Shown: positions 18,873-27,009 of the stretch, piece after piece | Layout of the letters: each line of letters starts with the position of its first letter | Position numbering within the stretch: the stretch's first letter is position 1 | NCBI GenBank assembly: GCA_963698645.1 | Contig: CAVORP010000004.1 | Span: forward strand, 62,001-126,000 | Source of the DNA: Ovoidimarina sp963698645 | GTDB taxonomy: Bacteria > Pseudomonadota > Alphaproteobacteria > Rhodobacterales > Rhodobacteraceae | DNA length: 64,000 nucleotides | Direction: 5' to 3' | Translations under genes and position numbers: made by a program | Notes under the pieces: generated by a model | Databases searched by the model: none | The model's input: only the letters and a program-made list of their open reading frames with translations | What the model was told of the DNA's origin: nothing

Positions 18873-19643
18873 TGCGCGCCCTGCCCTGGCTCTATCTTAT
18901 GTGCCGCCTTCGTCTTCATCTACCTGCCGGTGGTGGCGCTGGTCCTGTTCTCGTTCCAGGATGGCACCCTGCCGGTGCCGCCGTTCAACGGCCCCTCGCT
19001 GCGCTGGTATGCCGACATCCTTGGTGATGACGACCTTGTGGGCGCGCTCGGGGCTTCGCTTCTGGTGGCGGTGGGATCGTCGGCCACCGCCGTGATCCTC
19101 GGGTTTCTCGCCGCCTATGGGCTGGCGCGCCATGTCCTGCCAGGAGCGGCGCTGATCCGCGGGCTGCTGATCGCGCCGCTGACGGTCAGCTATCTGATCG
19201 TGGGCCTTGGCCTTCTGATCGTGATCAACCGGACCGGGCTGGGGCTGTCGCTTGTCACCGCGGCGATCGGGCATGTGGTGATCAACCTGCCGCTGGCATT
19301 CGCGATCATCTATGCCTCGATGGGCGCGCAACAGCAGAACGCGGAACGCGCGGCGCGCGATCTGGGCGCGACCGAGGCGCGGGTCGTGCTTCTGATCACC
19401 GTCCCGATGCTGGCGCCTGCAATCGCGGCGGCGTTCTTTCTGTCGGTCACGCTCAGCTGGGATGAATTCATCATCGCCTTCCTGCTGACCCGATTCGACG
19501 TGACGCTTCCGGTCGAGATCTGGTCGATGCTGCGCTCGGGTCTGTCGCCGCGTCTCAACGCCATCGGCAGCCTCGTGTTCCTCGTGTCGGTCACCGTCGT
19601 CCTGATCCTCGAGATCTTTGTCTTCCGGAGGCGCCGCGCATGA
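18872..19643 (+). CDS. ABC transporter permease, PotC/PotI type (one frameshift)
   Basis: The start MRALPWLYL is followed within ten codons by a one-base insertion near 18898. After correction the first membrane helix reads CAAFVFIYLPVVALVLFSF. The rest is intact, with about six helices and the coupling loop AARDLGATEARVVLLITVP, ending EIFVFRRRRA, 256 residues. It overlaps the upstream permease stop and the downstream ATPase start (ATGA), as expected for an importer operon. Confidence 0.87.
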
Positions 19644-20680
19644 CCGCACCCGTCACGATCACCGGCCTGAACCATTGGTTCGGTCCGTTTCACGCGCTGA
19701 AAGACATCGCGCTCGACATCGAGGCCGGGGAATATGTGACGCTCTTGGGGCCATCGGGTTGTGGCAAGACCACGCTTCTGTCGGTGCTGGGCGGCTTCAT
19801 CGACCCGACCGAAGGCCAGGTGCTGATCGGCGGGCGCGACATGACCCACATCCCGCCCGCAAGGCGGCCGACCACCACGGTGTTTCAGGACTATGCGCTG
19901 TTTCCGCATATGACGCTTCTGGACAATGTGGGGTTCGGCCTGCGCATGGCCGGGGTCGGACGGCGCGACCGCCAGGCCCGCGCCGAAGCGCAGCTGGCGC
20001 TGGTCGGACTTGGCGATGCGGCGCGCAAACGCCCGCACGAGCTTTCCGGCGGCCAGCGGCAGCGCGTGGCGCTGGCCCGGGCGCTGGCGGTCAAGCCCGA
20101 TGTCCTTCTTCTGGATGAACCGCTGGGGGCGCTCGACCTCAAGCTGCGCCGGGCGATGCAGGACGAACTCAAGGCGATCCAGCGGCAGGTGGGAACGACC
20201 TTTGTCCACGTCACCCACGATCAGGAAGAGGCGATGGCGATCGCCGACCGGATCGTGGTGATGAACGCGGGCCGGATCGAGGATCAGGGCCCGCCCGCCC
20301 GTATCTACCGCCAGCCCGCGACACTGTTCGCGGCGGATTTCATGGGCGAGATGAACCATATCCGCGCCCGGATCACGGCGGCGGGTGCAGACACCCCGTT
20401 CGGCCTCTTGCCGCTGCCCCCCGGACCGCCCGGCCCGGCCACGGTGTGCCTGAGGCCCGAGGCGATCCGGACAGGGGACGGCCCGGTCACGATCGGTCCG
20501 GCCCGGGTGCGCGACGCGGCCTTCTTTGGCACGCATATTCGCGCCCACCTTGTCCCCGAGGCCGCGCCCGACATGATCCTGATCGCGCACCTGCCGCCCG
20601 CATCCTTGCCCGCGCCGGGCGAAACCCTGATCCTGTCGGCCGAAACCGACGCCTTCTGCATCTTTCCGGAGGAGACCTGA
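19640..20680 (+). CDS. ABC transporter ATPase of the second polyamine-type importer
   Basis: This intact 346-residue ATPase has Walker A GPSGCGKTT (residues 37-45), signature LSGGQRQRVALARAL, Walker B VLLLDEPLGALD, switch His in HVTHDQEEA and a C-terminal TOBE-like domain (about 240-346). It is a close paralogue in layout to the minus-strand ATPase at 11929-12912 but has a different C-terminal domain. That suggests two transporters of separate origin rather than a local duplication. Confidence 0.94.
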   Translation: MTAPVTITGLNHWFGPFHALKDIALDIEAGEYVTLLGPSGCGKTTLLSVLGGFIDPTEGQVLIGGRDMTHIPPARRPTTTVFQDYALFPHMTLLDNVGFGLRMAGVGRRDRQARAEAQLALVGLGDAARKRPHELSGGQRQRVALARALAVKPDVLLLDEPLGALDLKLRRAMQDELKAIQRQVGTTFVHVTHDQEEAMAIADRIVVMNAGRIEDQGPPARIYRQPATLFAADFMGEMNHIRARITAAGADTPFGLLPLPPGPPGPATVCLRPEAIRTGDGPVTIGPARVRDAAFFGTHIRAHLVPEAAPDMILIAHLPPASLPAPGETLILSAETDAFCIFPEET

Positions 20681-20682
20681 CC

Positions 20683-21512
20683 ATGGACCGCGCCCGCCCG
20701 CAGGACTGGTACCGGATCCGCCCCATGGGCGACGACGTCACATGGATCGACGAGCCTTTCATCCACGAATTCTATCGCTGCAACATCTGGCATGTCCGGG
20801 GGCGCGACCGGGACATGCTGGTGGATAGCGGAATGGGCGTCGTGTCGCTGCGCCAGTTGGGTGCCACTGGTGACCGAGCGGGTGCTGGAGGCGGTGGCGA
20901 GCCACACCCATTTCGACCATATCGGTTGTCACCACGAGTTCGAGCATCGCGCCGTGCACCGGGCCGAGGCGGATATCCTGGCCGATCCGACGCGGGTCGC
21001 GACGCTGGCCGACCCCTATGTCACCGACGAGATCTTCGACCGCCTGCCGCCCCTGCCCTATGCCTCGCAAAGCTATTCCGTGAAAGCCGCGCCCGCGACG
21101 CGGATCCTTGAGGACGGCGATATCGTCGATCTGGGCGACCGGCAGTTCGAGGTGATCCATACGCCGGGCCATTCGCCCGGCGGGATCGCGCTGTGGGAGG
21201 CGGCGATCGGGGATCCTGTTTTCCGGCGATATCGTCTATGACGGGCCGCTGATCGAGGACACCTATCATTCGGACGCGGCCGACTATTACCGGTCCATGG
21301 TGCGGCTTCACGACCTGCCGGTGCGGGTCGTCCATGGCGGACACTTCCCCAGCTATGACAATGCCCGCCACAGGGCGATCATCCGCGGATGGCTCGATGA
21401 GAAGGAAAACCCGAAACGGCGCCTGACCGGTCAGCCCGCTGCCCGGGCCGCGATCGCCCGTATCCGCTCGATCATCGCCGTCAGGCCGTTCGAGCGTTGC
21501 GCCGAAAGGTGA
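20683..21512 (+). CDS. MBL-fold metallo-hydrolase in the second transporter operon (two frameshifts)
   Basis: The ATG at 20683 starts two bases after the ATPase stop. The metallo-beta-lactamase fold is evident: MLVDSGMGVVSLRQL, the metal motif SHTHFDHIGCHHEFEH, then VIHTPGHSPGGIALW, LFSGDIVYDG and VVHGGHFPS. Two extra G bases, at 20859-20861 and 21209-21212, split it. Removing them gives a continuous protein of about 275 residues. The last 82 bases overlap the convergent sufE gene, so the true stop may be slightly earlier if another error is present. Its substrate is unknown. Hydrolysis of an imported amide or ester is one option. Confidence 0.85.
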
Positions 21513-21853
21513 TCGTTCAGGCCAAGCCGGCCCAGTTCGGCCCGGGCATCGACGCGCCCGACCTCGGAGACCGTGAGCCCGTTGTAAAGCGCCAGCAGCA
21601 CCGCGATCAGCCCGCGCACGATCATCGCATCGCTTTCGCCGCGGAAGCGGAACACCGCATCGGGACCCTCCCCCTCGATCTCGGGGATAAGCCAGACCTG
21701 GCTGGCGCATCCATCGACCTTGGTCGCAGGCACCCGCAGCGCCTCTTCGAGGGGCGGCATCGCCTTGCCCAGTTCGATCACGTAGCGATAGCGCTCTTCC
21801 CAATCCTCGAGGAATTCGAACGTATCGGCAATCTCTTCAAAGGCTTCGGTCAT
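21431..21853 (-). CDS. sufE: SufE-family cysteine desulfurase activator
   Basis: This intact 140-residue protein of the SufE/CsdE family accepts sulfane sulfur from the SufS desulfurase and passes it to the Fe-S assembly scaffold. The acceptor Cys is Cys 49 in KVDGCASQVW, the family signature. The region FRGESDAMIVRGLIAVLLAL also fits. The suf operon itself is not in the window. It converges with the metallo-hydrolase and overlaps its tail. Confidence 0.94.
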   Translation of the reverse strand: MTEAFEEIADTFEFLEDWEERYRYVIELGKAMPPLEEALRVPATKVDGCASQVWLIPEIEGEGPDAVFRFRGESDAMIVRGLIAVLLALYNGLTVSEVGRVDARAELGRLGLNDHLSAQRSNGLTAMIERIRAIAARAAG

Positions 21854-21974
21854 CGGATGCCCCTCCTTTCAGCCATCAGGTAGAACCGGGAAAGCGAAAG
21901 GTCCAGCCCGCACGGCCTTTTCAGACGCCGCGCAATCGGCTATCCGCGTTGTAACGGGCAAGGGAACGGGGATC

Positions 21975-22433
21975 ATGGGCACACGCGCGCTTCTTCTGAT
22001 CATGGTGCTGGCAACGGTGGCAAGCTGCGGGCGGATCGCCGACAGCCGCTTGAATCCGTTCAATTGGTTCGGGCGCGACCGCGCGATCGAAACCACCGCG
22101 CCGACGGTGGTTGTCGCAAGAGACCCCCGCCCGCTGGTGGATCAGGTCGTTTCGGTCACGATCGAACAGGCCCCGGGCGGCGCGATTCTCAAGGCGATCG
22201 GCCTGCCGCCGACGCAAGGACATTGGGGGGCGTCACTGGTGCCCGCCGATGCAACACAGCCCGGCGTCCTGGTCTATCAGTTCCGCCTTGTTCCGCCGCG
22301 GCAGCAGACCCGGGTCTCGACCCCGCAATCGCGGCAGGTCATCGTGGCCGCGTTCCTGACGGATCAGACCCTTGCAGGGATTCGCGAAATCCAGGTTCTG
22401 GGTGCGCGGTCTTCCCGCGCCGTCCGCCGCTAG
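21975..22433 (+). CDS. Small lipoprotein of unknown function
   Basis: The 152-residue product begins with a lipoprotein signal (MGTRALLLIMVLATVASCGR), with lipobox VASC and acylated Cys 18. The mature part has the segment RDPRPLVDQVVSVTIEQAPG and an Arg-rich end. I recognise the type, common in Rhodobacterales, but no function. Its TAG stop overlaps the rnd stop within the palindromic CTAG at 22430-22433, a tight tail-to-tail arrangement. Confidence 0.8.
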   Translation: MGTRALLLIMVLATVASCGRIADSRLNPFNWFGRDRAIETTAPTVVVARDPRPLVDQVVSVTIEQAPGGAILKAIGLPPTQGHWGASLVPADATQPGVLVYQFRLVPPRQQTRVSTPQSRQVIVAAFLTDQTLAGIREIQVLGARSSRAVRR

Positions 22434-23587
22434 AGGTCGATCAGCCGGATCGAACTGCCCTTGGCGGTCAGCGCGATCTCGCCGTCACAGAGCCGGATCG
22501 CATCGCGCCCGAACACCGTCTTGCGCCAGCCGCGCAAGGCCTGACAGTCCCGCACCCCGGCCGCGATCTCGTCAAGCTCGGACGAGCTTGCGATCAGTTT
22601 CTGGGCGACGCCCGCATCCTCGGACTTGGCCTTCAGAAGCACGCGCAAGAGATCCGCGAGGGCGGGATTGACCTGAAGCTTTTCGCGCGACCGGTCGGGT
22701 TCGGGAAAGGTCGAGGGATCGGCGGTCAGACCGGCCTCCACCGCGGCGAGAATCCCGTCGGCGATCTCGCCCCTCCGCGCCTCGCGCAGCAAAAGCCGTG
22801 ACCGCCCAAGATCCTGCGCCGTGCGCGGCTTGGTGGAGGCAAGCTCGAGCAACGCATCATCCTTGTAGACCCGCGACCGGGGCACGTTGCGCGACTGTGC
22901 ATAGCCTTCGCGAAACCGCGCCAACTCCCGCGCGATCGCAAGGAAGCGGCCGGAATTCGTCCGGGTTTTCAGCCGTTTCCACGCCTCGTCGGGATGCACC
23001 ACATAGGTCTCCGGATCGGTGAGGACGGAAAGCTCTTCCTCCACCCATTCCCGGCGCCCGGTCTTTTCAAGCTCGGCCTCGAGGTATTCGTAGATCACCC
23101 GAAGATGGGTCACATCGGCCAAGGCATAGGTCTTTTGCGCATCGGTCAGCGGACGGCGCGACCAGTCGGTGAAGCGCGAGGTCTTGTCGAGCGCGGCGCG
23201 GGCGATTTTGCGCACCAGTGTCTCGTAGCCCACCTGATCGCCGAAACCGGCCACCATCGCCGCGACCTGCGTGTCGAATAGCGGCTTGGGAAAGACCTCC
23301 GCCTCGACAAAGAAGATCTCGAGGTCCTGCCGCGCGGCATGGAAGACCTTGACCACGTTCTCGTCACGGAACAGATCGTAGAGCGGCTCCTGCGACAGAT
23401 CGGGCGAGAGAGGATCGACCAGCACGGCGTCCTCGGGTTCATCCCCCGGGATCGCCAACTGGATCAGGCAGAGCTTTGCCCAATAGGTCCGTTCGCGCAG
23501 GAACTCCGTATCGACGGTCACATAGGGTGCTGATTTCGCCCGGTCGCAGAAGGCGGCAAGACCCTCGGTCGTCGTAATCGTGATCAT
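22430..23587 (-). CDS. rnd: Ribonuclease D
   Basis: The 385-residue 3'-5' exoribonuclease takes part in tRNA 3'-end maturation. The DEDDy exonuclease domain shows DTEF (Asp 26, Glu 28), the FHAARQDLEIF block and the TYALADVTHL block with the fourth acid. A helical HRDC region follows (about residues 210-290). The frame is open upstream, but MITITTTEGLAAFCD at 23587 is the family-like start. It is intact. In this group rnd often lies beside the pur genes, as here. Confidence 0.94.
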   Translation of the reverse strand: MITITTTEGLAAFCDRAKSAPYVTVDTEFLRERTYWAKLCLIQLAIPGDEPEDAVLVDPLSPDLSQEPLYDLFRDENVVKVFHAARQDLEIFFVEAEVFPKPLFDTQVAAMVAGFGDQVGYETLVRKIARAALDKTSRFTDWSRRPLTDAQKTYALADVTHLRVIYEYLEAELEKTGRREWVEEELSVLTDPETYVVHPDEAWKRLKTRTNSGRFLAIARELARFREGYAQSRNVPRSRVYKDDALLELASTKPRTAQDLGRSRLLLREARRGEIADGILAAVEAGLTADPSTFPEPDRSREKLQVNPALADLLRVLLKAKSEDAGVAQKLIASSSELDEIAAGVRDCQALRGWRKTVFGRDAIRLCDGEIALTAKGSSIRLIDL

Positions 23588-23640
23588 ATCGCGGCTGTTC
23601 CATGCTCGAATGTTCCGGCCGTGATAGGCGCTTGCCCCGG

Positions 23641-24231
23641 TCAGGGCAAGTGGAGCGGTGTCCGATCGCCCATGGCAAAGCGCCGAAGCACAGCCGGATA
23701 AAGCTGATGCTCTCTGGTCAGCACCCGGGCGGCCAGGGTATCGGGCGTATCCCCGGGCAGGATCGGAACCCGCGCCTGACCCAGAACCGGCCCGCCATCC
23801 AGTTCCTCGGTGACTTCGTGCACACTGCATCCCGCCTCGGTATCCCCCGCCGCAATGGCGCGGGCATGGGTGTCGAGGCCGGGATATTTCGGCAGGAGCG
23901 AAGGGTGAATGTTGAGCATCCGCCCCGACCAGCGGCGGATGAAGCCGGGCGTCAGGATGCGCATGAACCCGGCAAGGCAGAGGATATCCGGCTCGGCCGC
24001 TTCCAGCGTTTCGGTCAACCGCGCCTCGAACGCCGCACGATCCTGACCGAACGGGCGATGATCCACAACCGCCGTGGGAATCCCGAGATCCGCCGCGCGT
24101 GCAAGCCCGCCCGCGTCGGGCCGGTTCGACAGGACCAGAACCGGCCGCGCCGGGTGCTCGCCCACCATGCTCTCGGCGAGCGCCACCATGTTCGAGCCGC
24201 CGCCCGAGATCAGGATCGCGACACGCCTCAC
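23641..24231 (-). CDS. purN: Phosphoribosylglycinamide formyltransferase
   Basis: The 196-residue enzyme transfers a formyl group from 10-formyl-THF to GAR in purine synthesis. It shows the Rossmann start RRVAILISGGGSNM, the active-site block NIHPSLLPKYPGLDTHARAI with the catalytic Asn and His, and a later Asp near the EELDGGPVLGQARV segment. Start is GTG 24231, overlapping the purM stop (GTGA). A seven-pair inverted repeat (23631-23650) covers the stop codon but has no T-tract. Confidence 0.95.
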   Translation of the reverse strand: MRRVAILISGGGSNMVALAESMVGEHPARPVLVLSNRPDAGGLARAADLGIPTAVVDHRPFGQDRAAFEARLTETLEAAEPDILCLAGFMRILTPGFIRRWSGRMLNIHPSLLPKYPGLDTHARAIAAGDTEAGCSVHEVTEELDGGPVLGQARVPILPGDTPDTLAARVLTREHQLYPAVLRRFAMGDRTPLHLP

Positions 24232-25274
24232 GCGAGCGCGCCGGTGTAGCGAACCCCCTGTCCCGGAGCCACCCGGCCGATCCGCGAGACCCGCTCGCCC
24301 GCCCCGGTCAGCACGGCTTCGACCGCGTCCGCCTGTTCGGGGGCGACGACCAGAACCATGCCGATCCCGGAATTGAAGGTCTTGAGCATCTCCGCCGTCT
24401 CTATACCGCCCGCCTCCGCCAGCCAGCGAAACACCGGTGGGAGGGACCATGACGACAGGTCGATTTCACAGCCCAGATCCTCGGGCAGGATCCGGGGGAT
24501 ATTCTCGGTCAGCCCACCGCCGGTGATATGCGCCAGCCCATGCACGCCGCCCGCGCCGATCGCCGCGAGGGCCGGGCGAACATAGATCCGCGTGGGCGTC
24601 AGCAGCGCCGCCCCAAGCGTGCCGTCGCCAAAGGGGTTGTCCGAGGCCCAGTCCAGCCCCGCCACCTCGACGATCCGGCGCACGAGCGAGTAACCGTTGG
24701 AATGCACCCCGTCCGAGGCAAGGCCCAGAAGCACGTCGCCCTCCGCCACATCCCGAGGCAGGGCCGTCCCGCGCTCCATCGCGCCCACGGCAAAGCCCGC
24801 AAGATCGAAATCCCCCGGCGGGTACATGCCCGGCATCTCGGCGGTCTCGCCGCCGATCAAGGCGCATCCGGCGGCGGAACAGCCGGCGGCAATGCCTTCG
24901 ACCACGCGTGCCGCATGATCGACGCTCAACTTGCCGGTGGCAAAATAATCGAGAAAGAACAAGGGCTCGGCCCCTTGGCAGACAAGATCATTGACGCACA
25001 TCGCCACCAGATCCTGACCAACACCGTCCACATGGCCCGTATCGATGGCGATGCGGAGCTTTGTGCCCACCCCATCGGTCGCCGCCACCAGCACCGGATC
25101 GGTAAAGCCCGCGGCCTTGAGATCGAACAGCGCCCCGAAACCGCCCAGCCCGGCCATCACGCCCGGCCTGTTGGTGGCTTTCGCCGCGGGTTTGATCCGC
25201 TCCACCAATGCATTGCCCGCATCGATATCGACGCCCGCACCTGCATAGGTCAGCCCGTTCTTGCCTTGCGCCAT
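24228..25274 (-). CDS. purM: Phosphoribosylformylglycinamidine cyclo-ligase
   Basis: The 348-residue AIR synthetase closes the imidazole ring in purine synthesis, two steps after PurN. Characteristic blocks are LTYAGAGVDIDAGN, VAATDGVGTKL, GQDLVAMCVNDLV and GGETAEMPGMYPPGDFDLAG. Length and frame are normal. It is translationally coupled to purN. The tRNA and hydrolase on the other strand are divergent from it. Confidence 0.97.
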   Translation of the reverse strand: MAQGKNGLTYAGAGVDIDAGNALVERIKPAAKATNRPGVMAGLGGFGALFDLKAAGFTDPVLVAATDGVGTKLRIAIDTGHVDGVGQDLVAMCVNDLVCQGAEPLFFLDYFATGKLSVDHAARVVEGIAAGCSAAGCALIGGETAEMPGMYPPGDFDLAGFAVGAMERGTALPRDVAEGDVLLGLASDGVHSNGYSLVRRIVEVAGLDWASDNPFGDGTLGAALLTPTRIYVRPALAAIGAGGVHGLAHITGGGLTENIPRILPEDLGCEIDLSSWSLPPVFRWLAEAGGIETAEMLKTFNSGIGMVLVVAPEQADAVEAVLTGAGERVSRIGRVAPGQGVRYTGALA

Positions 25275-25373
25275 CCCGCTCCCCGCTTTCTGCCTGACCC
25301 GCGATTAGACGATCCGCCCGAGACTGGCAATCGGCTTGACCGGTCCCGCCCGTCTGGTAAGGCAGGAACCGGC

Positions 25374-25450
25374 GGGCCTGTAGCTCAATTGGTTAGAGCA
25401 GAGCGCTCATAACGCTTTGGTTGGGGGTTCGAGTCCCTCCGGGCCTACCA
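25374..25450 (+). tRNA. tRNA with CAU anticodon, probably tRNA-Ile2 (alternatively elongator tRNA-Met)
   Basis: A 77-base cloverleaf is visible: acceptor GGGCCTG paired with CGGGCCT, D-arm TAGCTCAATTGGTTAGAGCA, anticodon stem-loop AGCGCTCATAACGCT with CAT at 25408-25410, T-arm GGGGGTTCGAGTCCCTC and encoded CCA. C4-G69 and C5-G68 pairs are present, features used by TilS to recognise tRNA-Ile2, and there is no initiator-type mismatch run. The G1-U72 and U6-G67 wobbles are unusual. I cannot separate Ile2 from elongator Met with certainty. Confidence 0.92.
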
Positions 25451-25533
25451 GAAGAACCGCCGCATCGCCGTTTCGGCGGGCCGGGCTATCTCGGTCGGTC
25501 AAAGGTGCGAACATCCGGGATGGCAACGCCGTC

Positions 25534-27009
25534 ATGATCAGCCAGACGCGAAGATGGACGGTACTGGTGCTGGCCGTGCTGCTGGCGCTGGGGGCCGCGG
25601 CGCAGCTCGAGCGGTTTCGCGCGGATATCACCATGACCCCCTTCACCGCGGGCACCACGCCCGCCACGCTCTATCGCGGGGCCGAGGATGGGCCCTTGGT
25701 GATCGTCGCCCACGGTTTCGCCGGGTCGCGCCAATTGATGGAGGCCCTGTCGCTGACGCTGGCGCGCGCGGGCTTTCGCGTCGCTGCCTTCGATTTCGAA
25801 GGGCATGGCAGGAACCCCGTGCCGATGTCCGGCGATGTGACCGTGATCGAGGGCACGACCGCCCGGCTGGTGGAGGAAACGGGCCGCGTGATCGCCCGCG
25901 CCCGCGAGATCACCGGATATCCGGGCCCGATCGGACTGGTGGGGCATTCCATGGCCTCGGATATCGTGATCCGGGCGGCCCTTTCGGACCCGTCGATCAA
26001 CGGGATCGTCGCAATCTCGATGTATTCCGAGGCGGTCACGGCAGCGTTCCCCCAAAACCTTCTGATCGTCACCGGCGCGTGGGAGCCCCCCTTGCGCCGC
26101 GTGGGTCTCGAGGCCCTGCGCCTTGTCGATCCGATGGCCGAAGAGAACCAGACCGCCCAGGCCGGAGAGATCCGCCGCCGAGCGGTCGTGTCGCCCTTCG
26201 TGGAACATGTGGGCGTGCTTTACAGCCGCACCACCCTGACCGAAACGCGCGACTGGCTGCGCGAAACGCTGGACCATCCGGGCGCGTCGGCCCCGGCCAC
26301 GACCGGGCCATGGGTCCTGTTGCTCATGGGCACACTGGTGCTTCTGGTGCGGCCCGTCTCGCGCCTGATGCCGGTCGTCCGCGACCCGCGCGGCAGGCTG
26401 ACCAAGGGCCAGTTCGCGCTCGCGCTCGTCGGCCCCGGTCTGGTGGCCGCGGCGGTCACGGCCTTTATTCCCGTCTCCTTTCTTCCGGTTCTGGTGGCCG
26501 ATGCGCTCGCCCTGCATCTGGCGATCATGGGCGGGCTGCAACTGGCCTGTCTGGGCTGGTTCGGGCGGCGTCCGGTCTGGAATGGCGGGGCGGGTCTGGC
26601 GGTGCTGCTGATCCTCGGGCTGGGCGTCTTCGGGCTTGCCATGGACCGCTACGTGGCCAGTTTCCTGCCCACCGCCGAACGCCTGCCGATCATCGCGGTG
26701 CTGGCCCTGGGCACCCTGCCCTTCATGCTGGCCGATGCGATGCTGAGCGAGGCGGGCCGCGCCCGGCTCTGGCGGCGGATCGCGCTGCGCGCAACGCTTC
26801 TGATCTCTCTGAGCGTCGCGATCGCGGTCGATCCCGAGCGGCTCTTCTTCATCGCGCTGATCTTTCCGGTGCTGATCCTGTTCTATTGCGTCCACGGGCT
26901 GATGGGACGCTGGATCGGCCAGCGCACCGGCGCCATGGCGCCCGGACTTGCGCTGGGGCTGATCCTTGCATGGGCGCTGGGGGTCAGCTTTCCGATGTTC
27001 GCAGGCTAG
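25534..27009 (+). CDS. Alpha/beta hydrolase with a polytopic membrane domain
   Basis: The 491-residue protein starts with a signal anchor (residues 8-23) followed by a serine hydrolase domain. It has the oxyanion strand VIVAHGFAGSR (57-67), the nucleophile elbow GHSMA with Ser 139, and a candidate catalytic His in FVEHVGVLYS near 236. From about residue 265 it has roughly seven hydrophobic helices (for example WVLLLMGTLVLLV). The catalytic domain would face the periplasm. The substrate is unknown; membrane placement suggests a lipid or peptidoglycan-related ester. It starts 83 bases after the tRNA gene and ends overlapping the convergent kinase gene by 4 bases. Confidence 0.85.
   Translation: MISQTRRWTVLVLAVLLALGAAAQLERFRADITMTPFTAGTTPATLYRGAEDGPLVIVAHGFAGSRQLMEALSLTLARAGFRVAAFDFEGHGRNPVPMSGDVTVIEGTTARLVEETGRVIARAREITGYPGPIGLVGHSMASDIVIRAALSDPSINGIVAISMYSEAVTAAFPQNLLIVTGAWEPPLRRVGLEALRLVDPMAEENQTAQAGEIRRRAVVSPFVEHVGVLYSRTTLTETRDWLRETLDHPGASAPATTGPWVLLLMGTLVLLVRPVSRLMPVVRDPRGRLTKGQFALALVGPGLVAAAVTAFIPVSFLPVLVADALALHLAIMGGLQLACLGWFGRRPVWNGGAGLAVLLILGLGVFGLAMDRYVASFLPTAERLPIIAVLALGTLPFMLADAMLSEAGRARLWRRIALRATLLISLSVAIAVDPERLFFIALIFPVLILFYCVHGLMGRWIGQRTGAMAPGLALGLILAWALGVSFPMFAG

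Noticed and set aside
23631..23650. Hairpin as a purN terminator
   Set aside because: The inverted repeat overlaps the purN stop codon and no T-tract follows on the minus strand.
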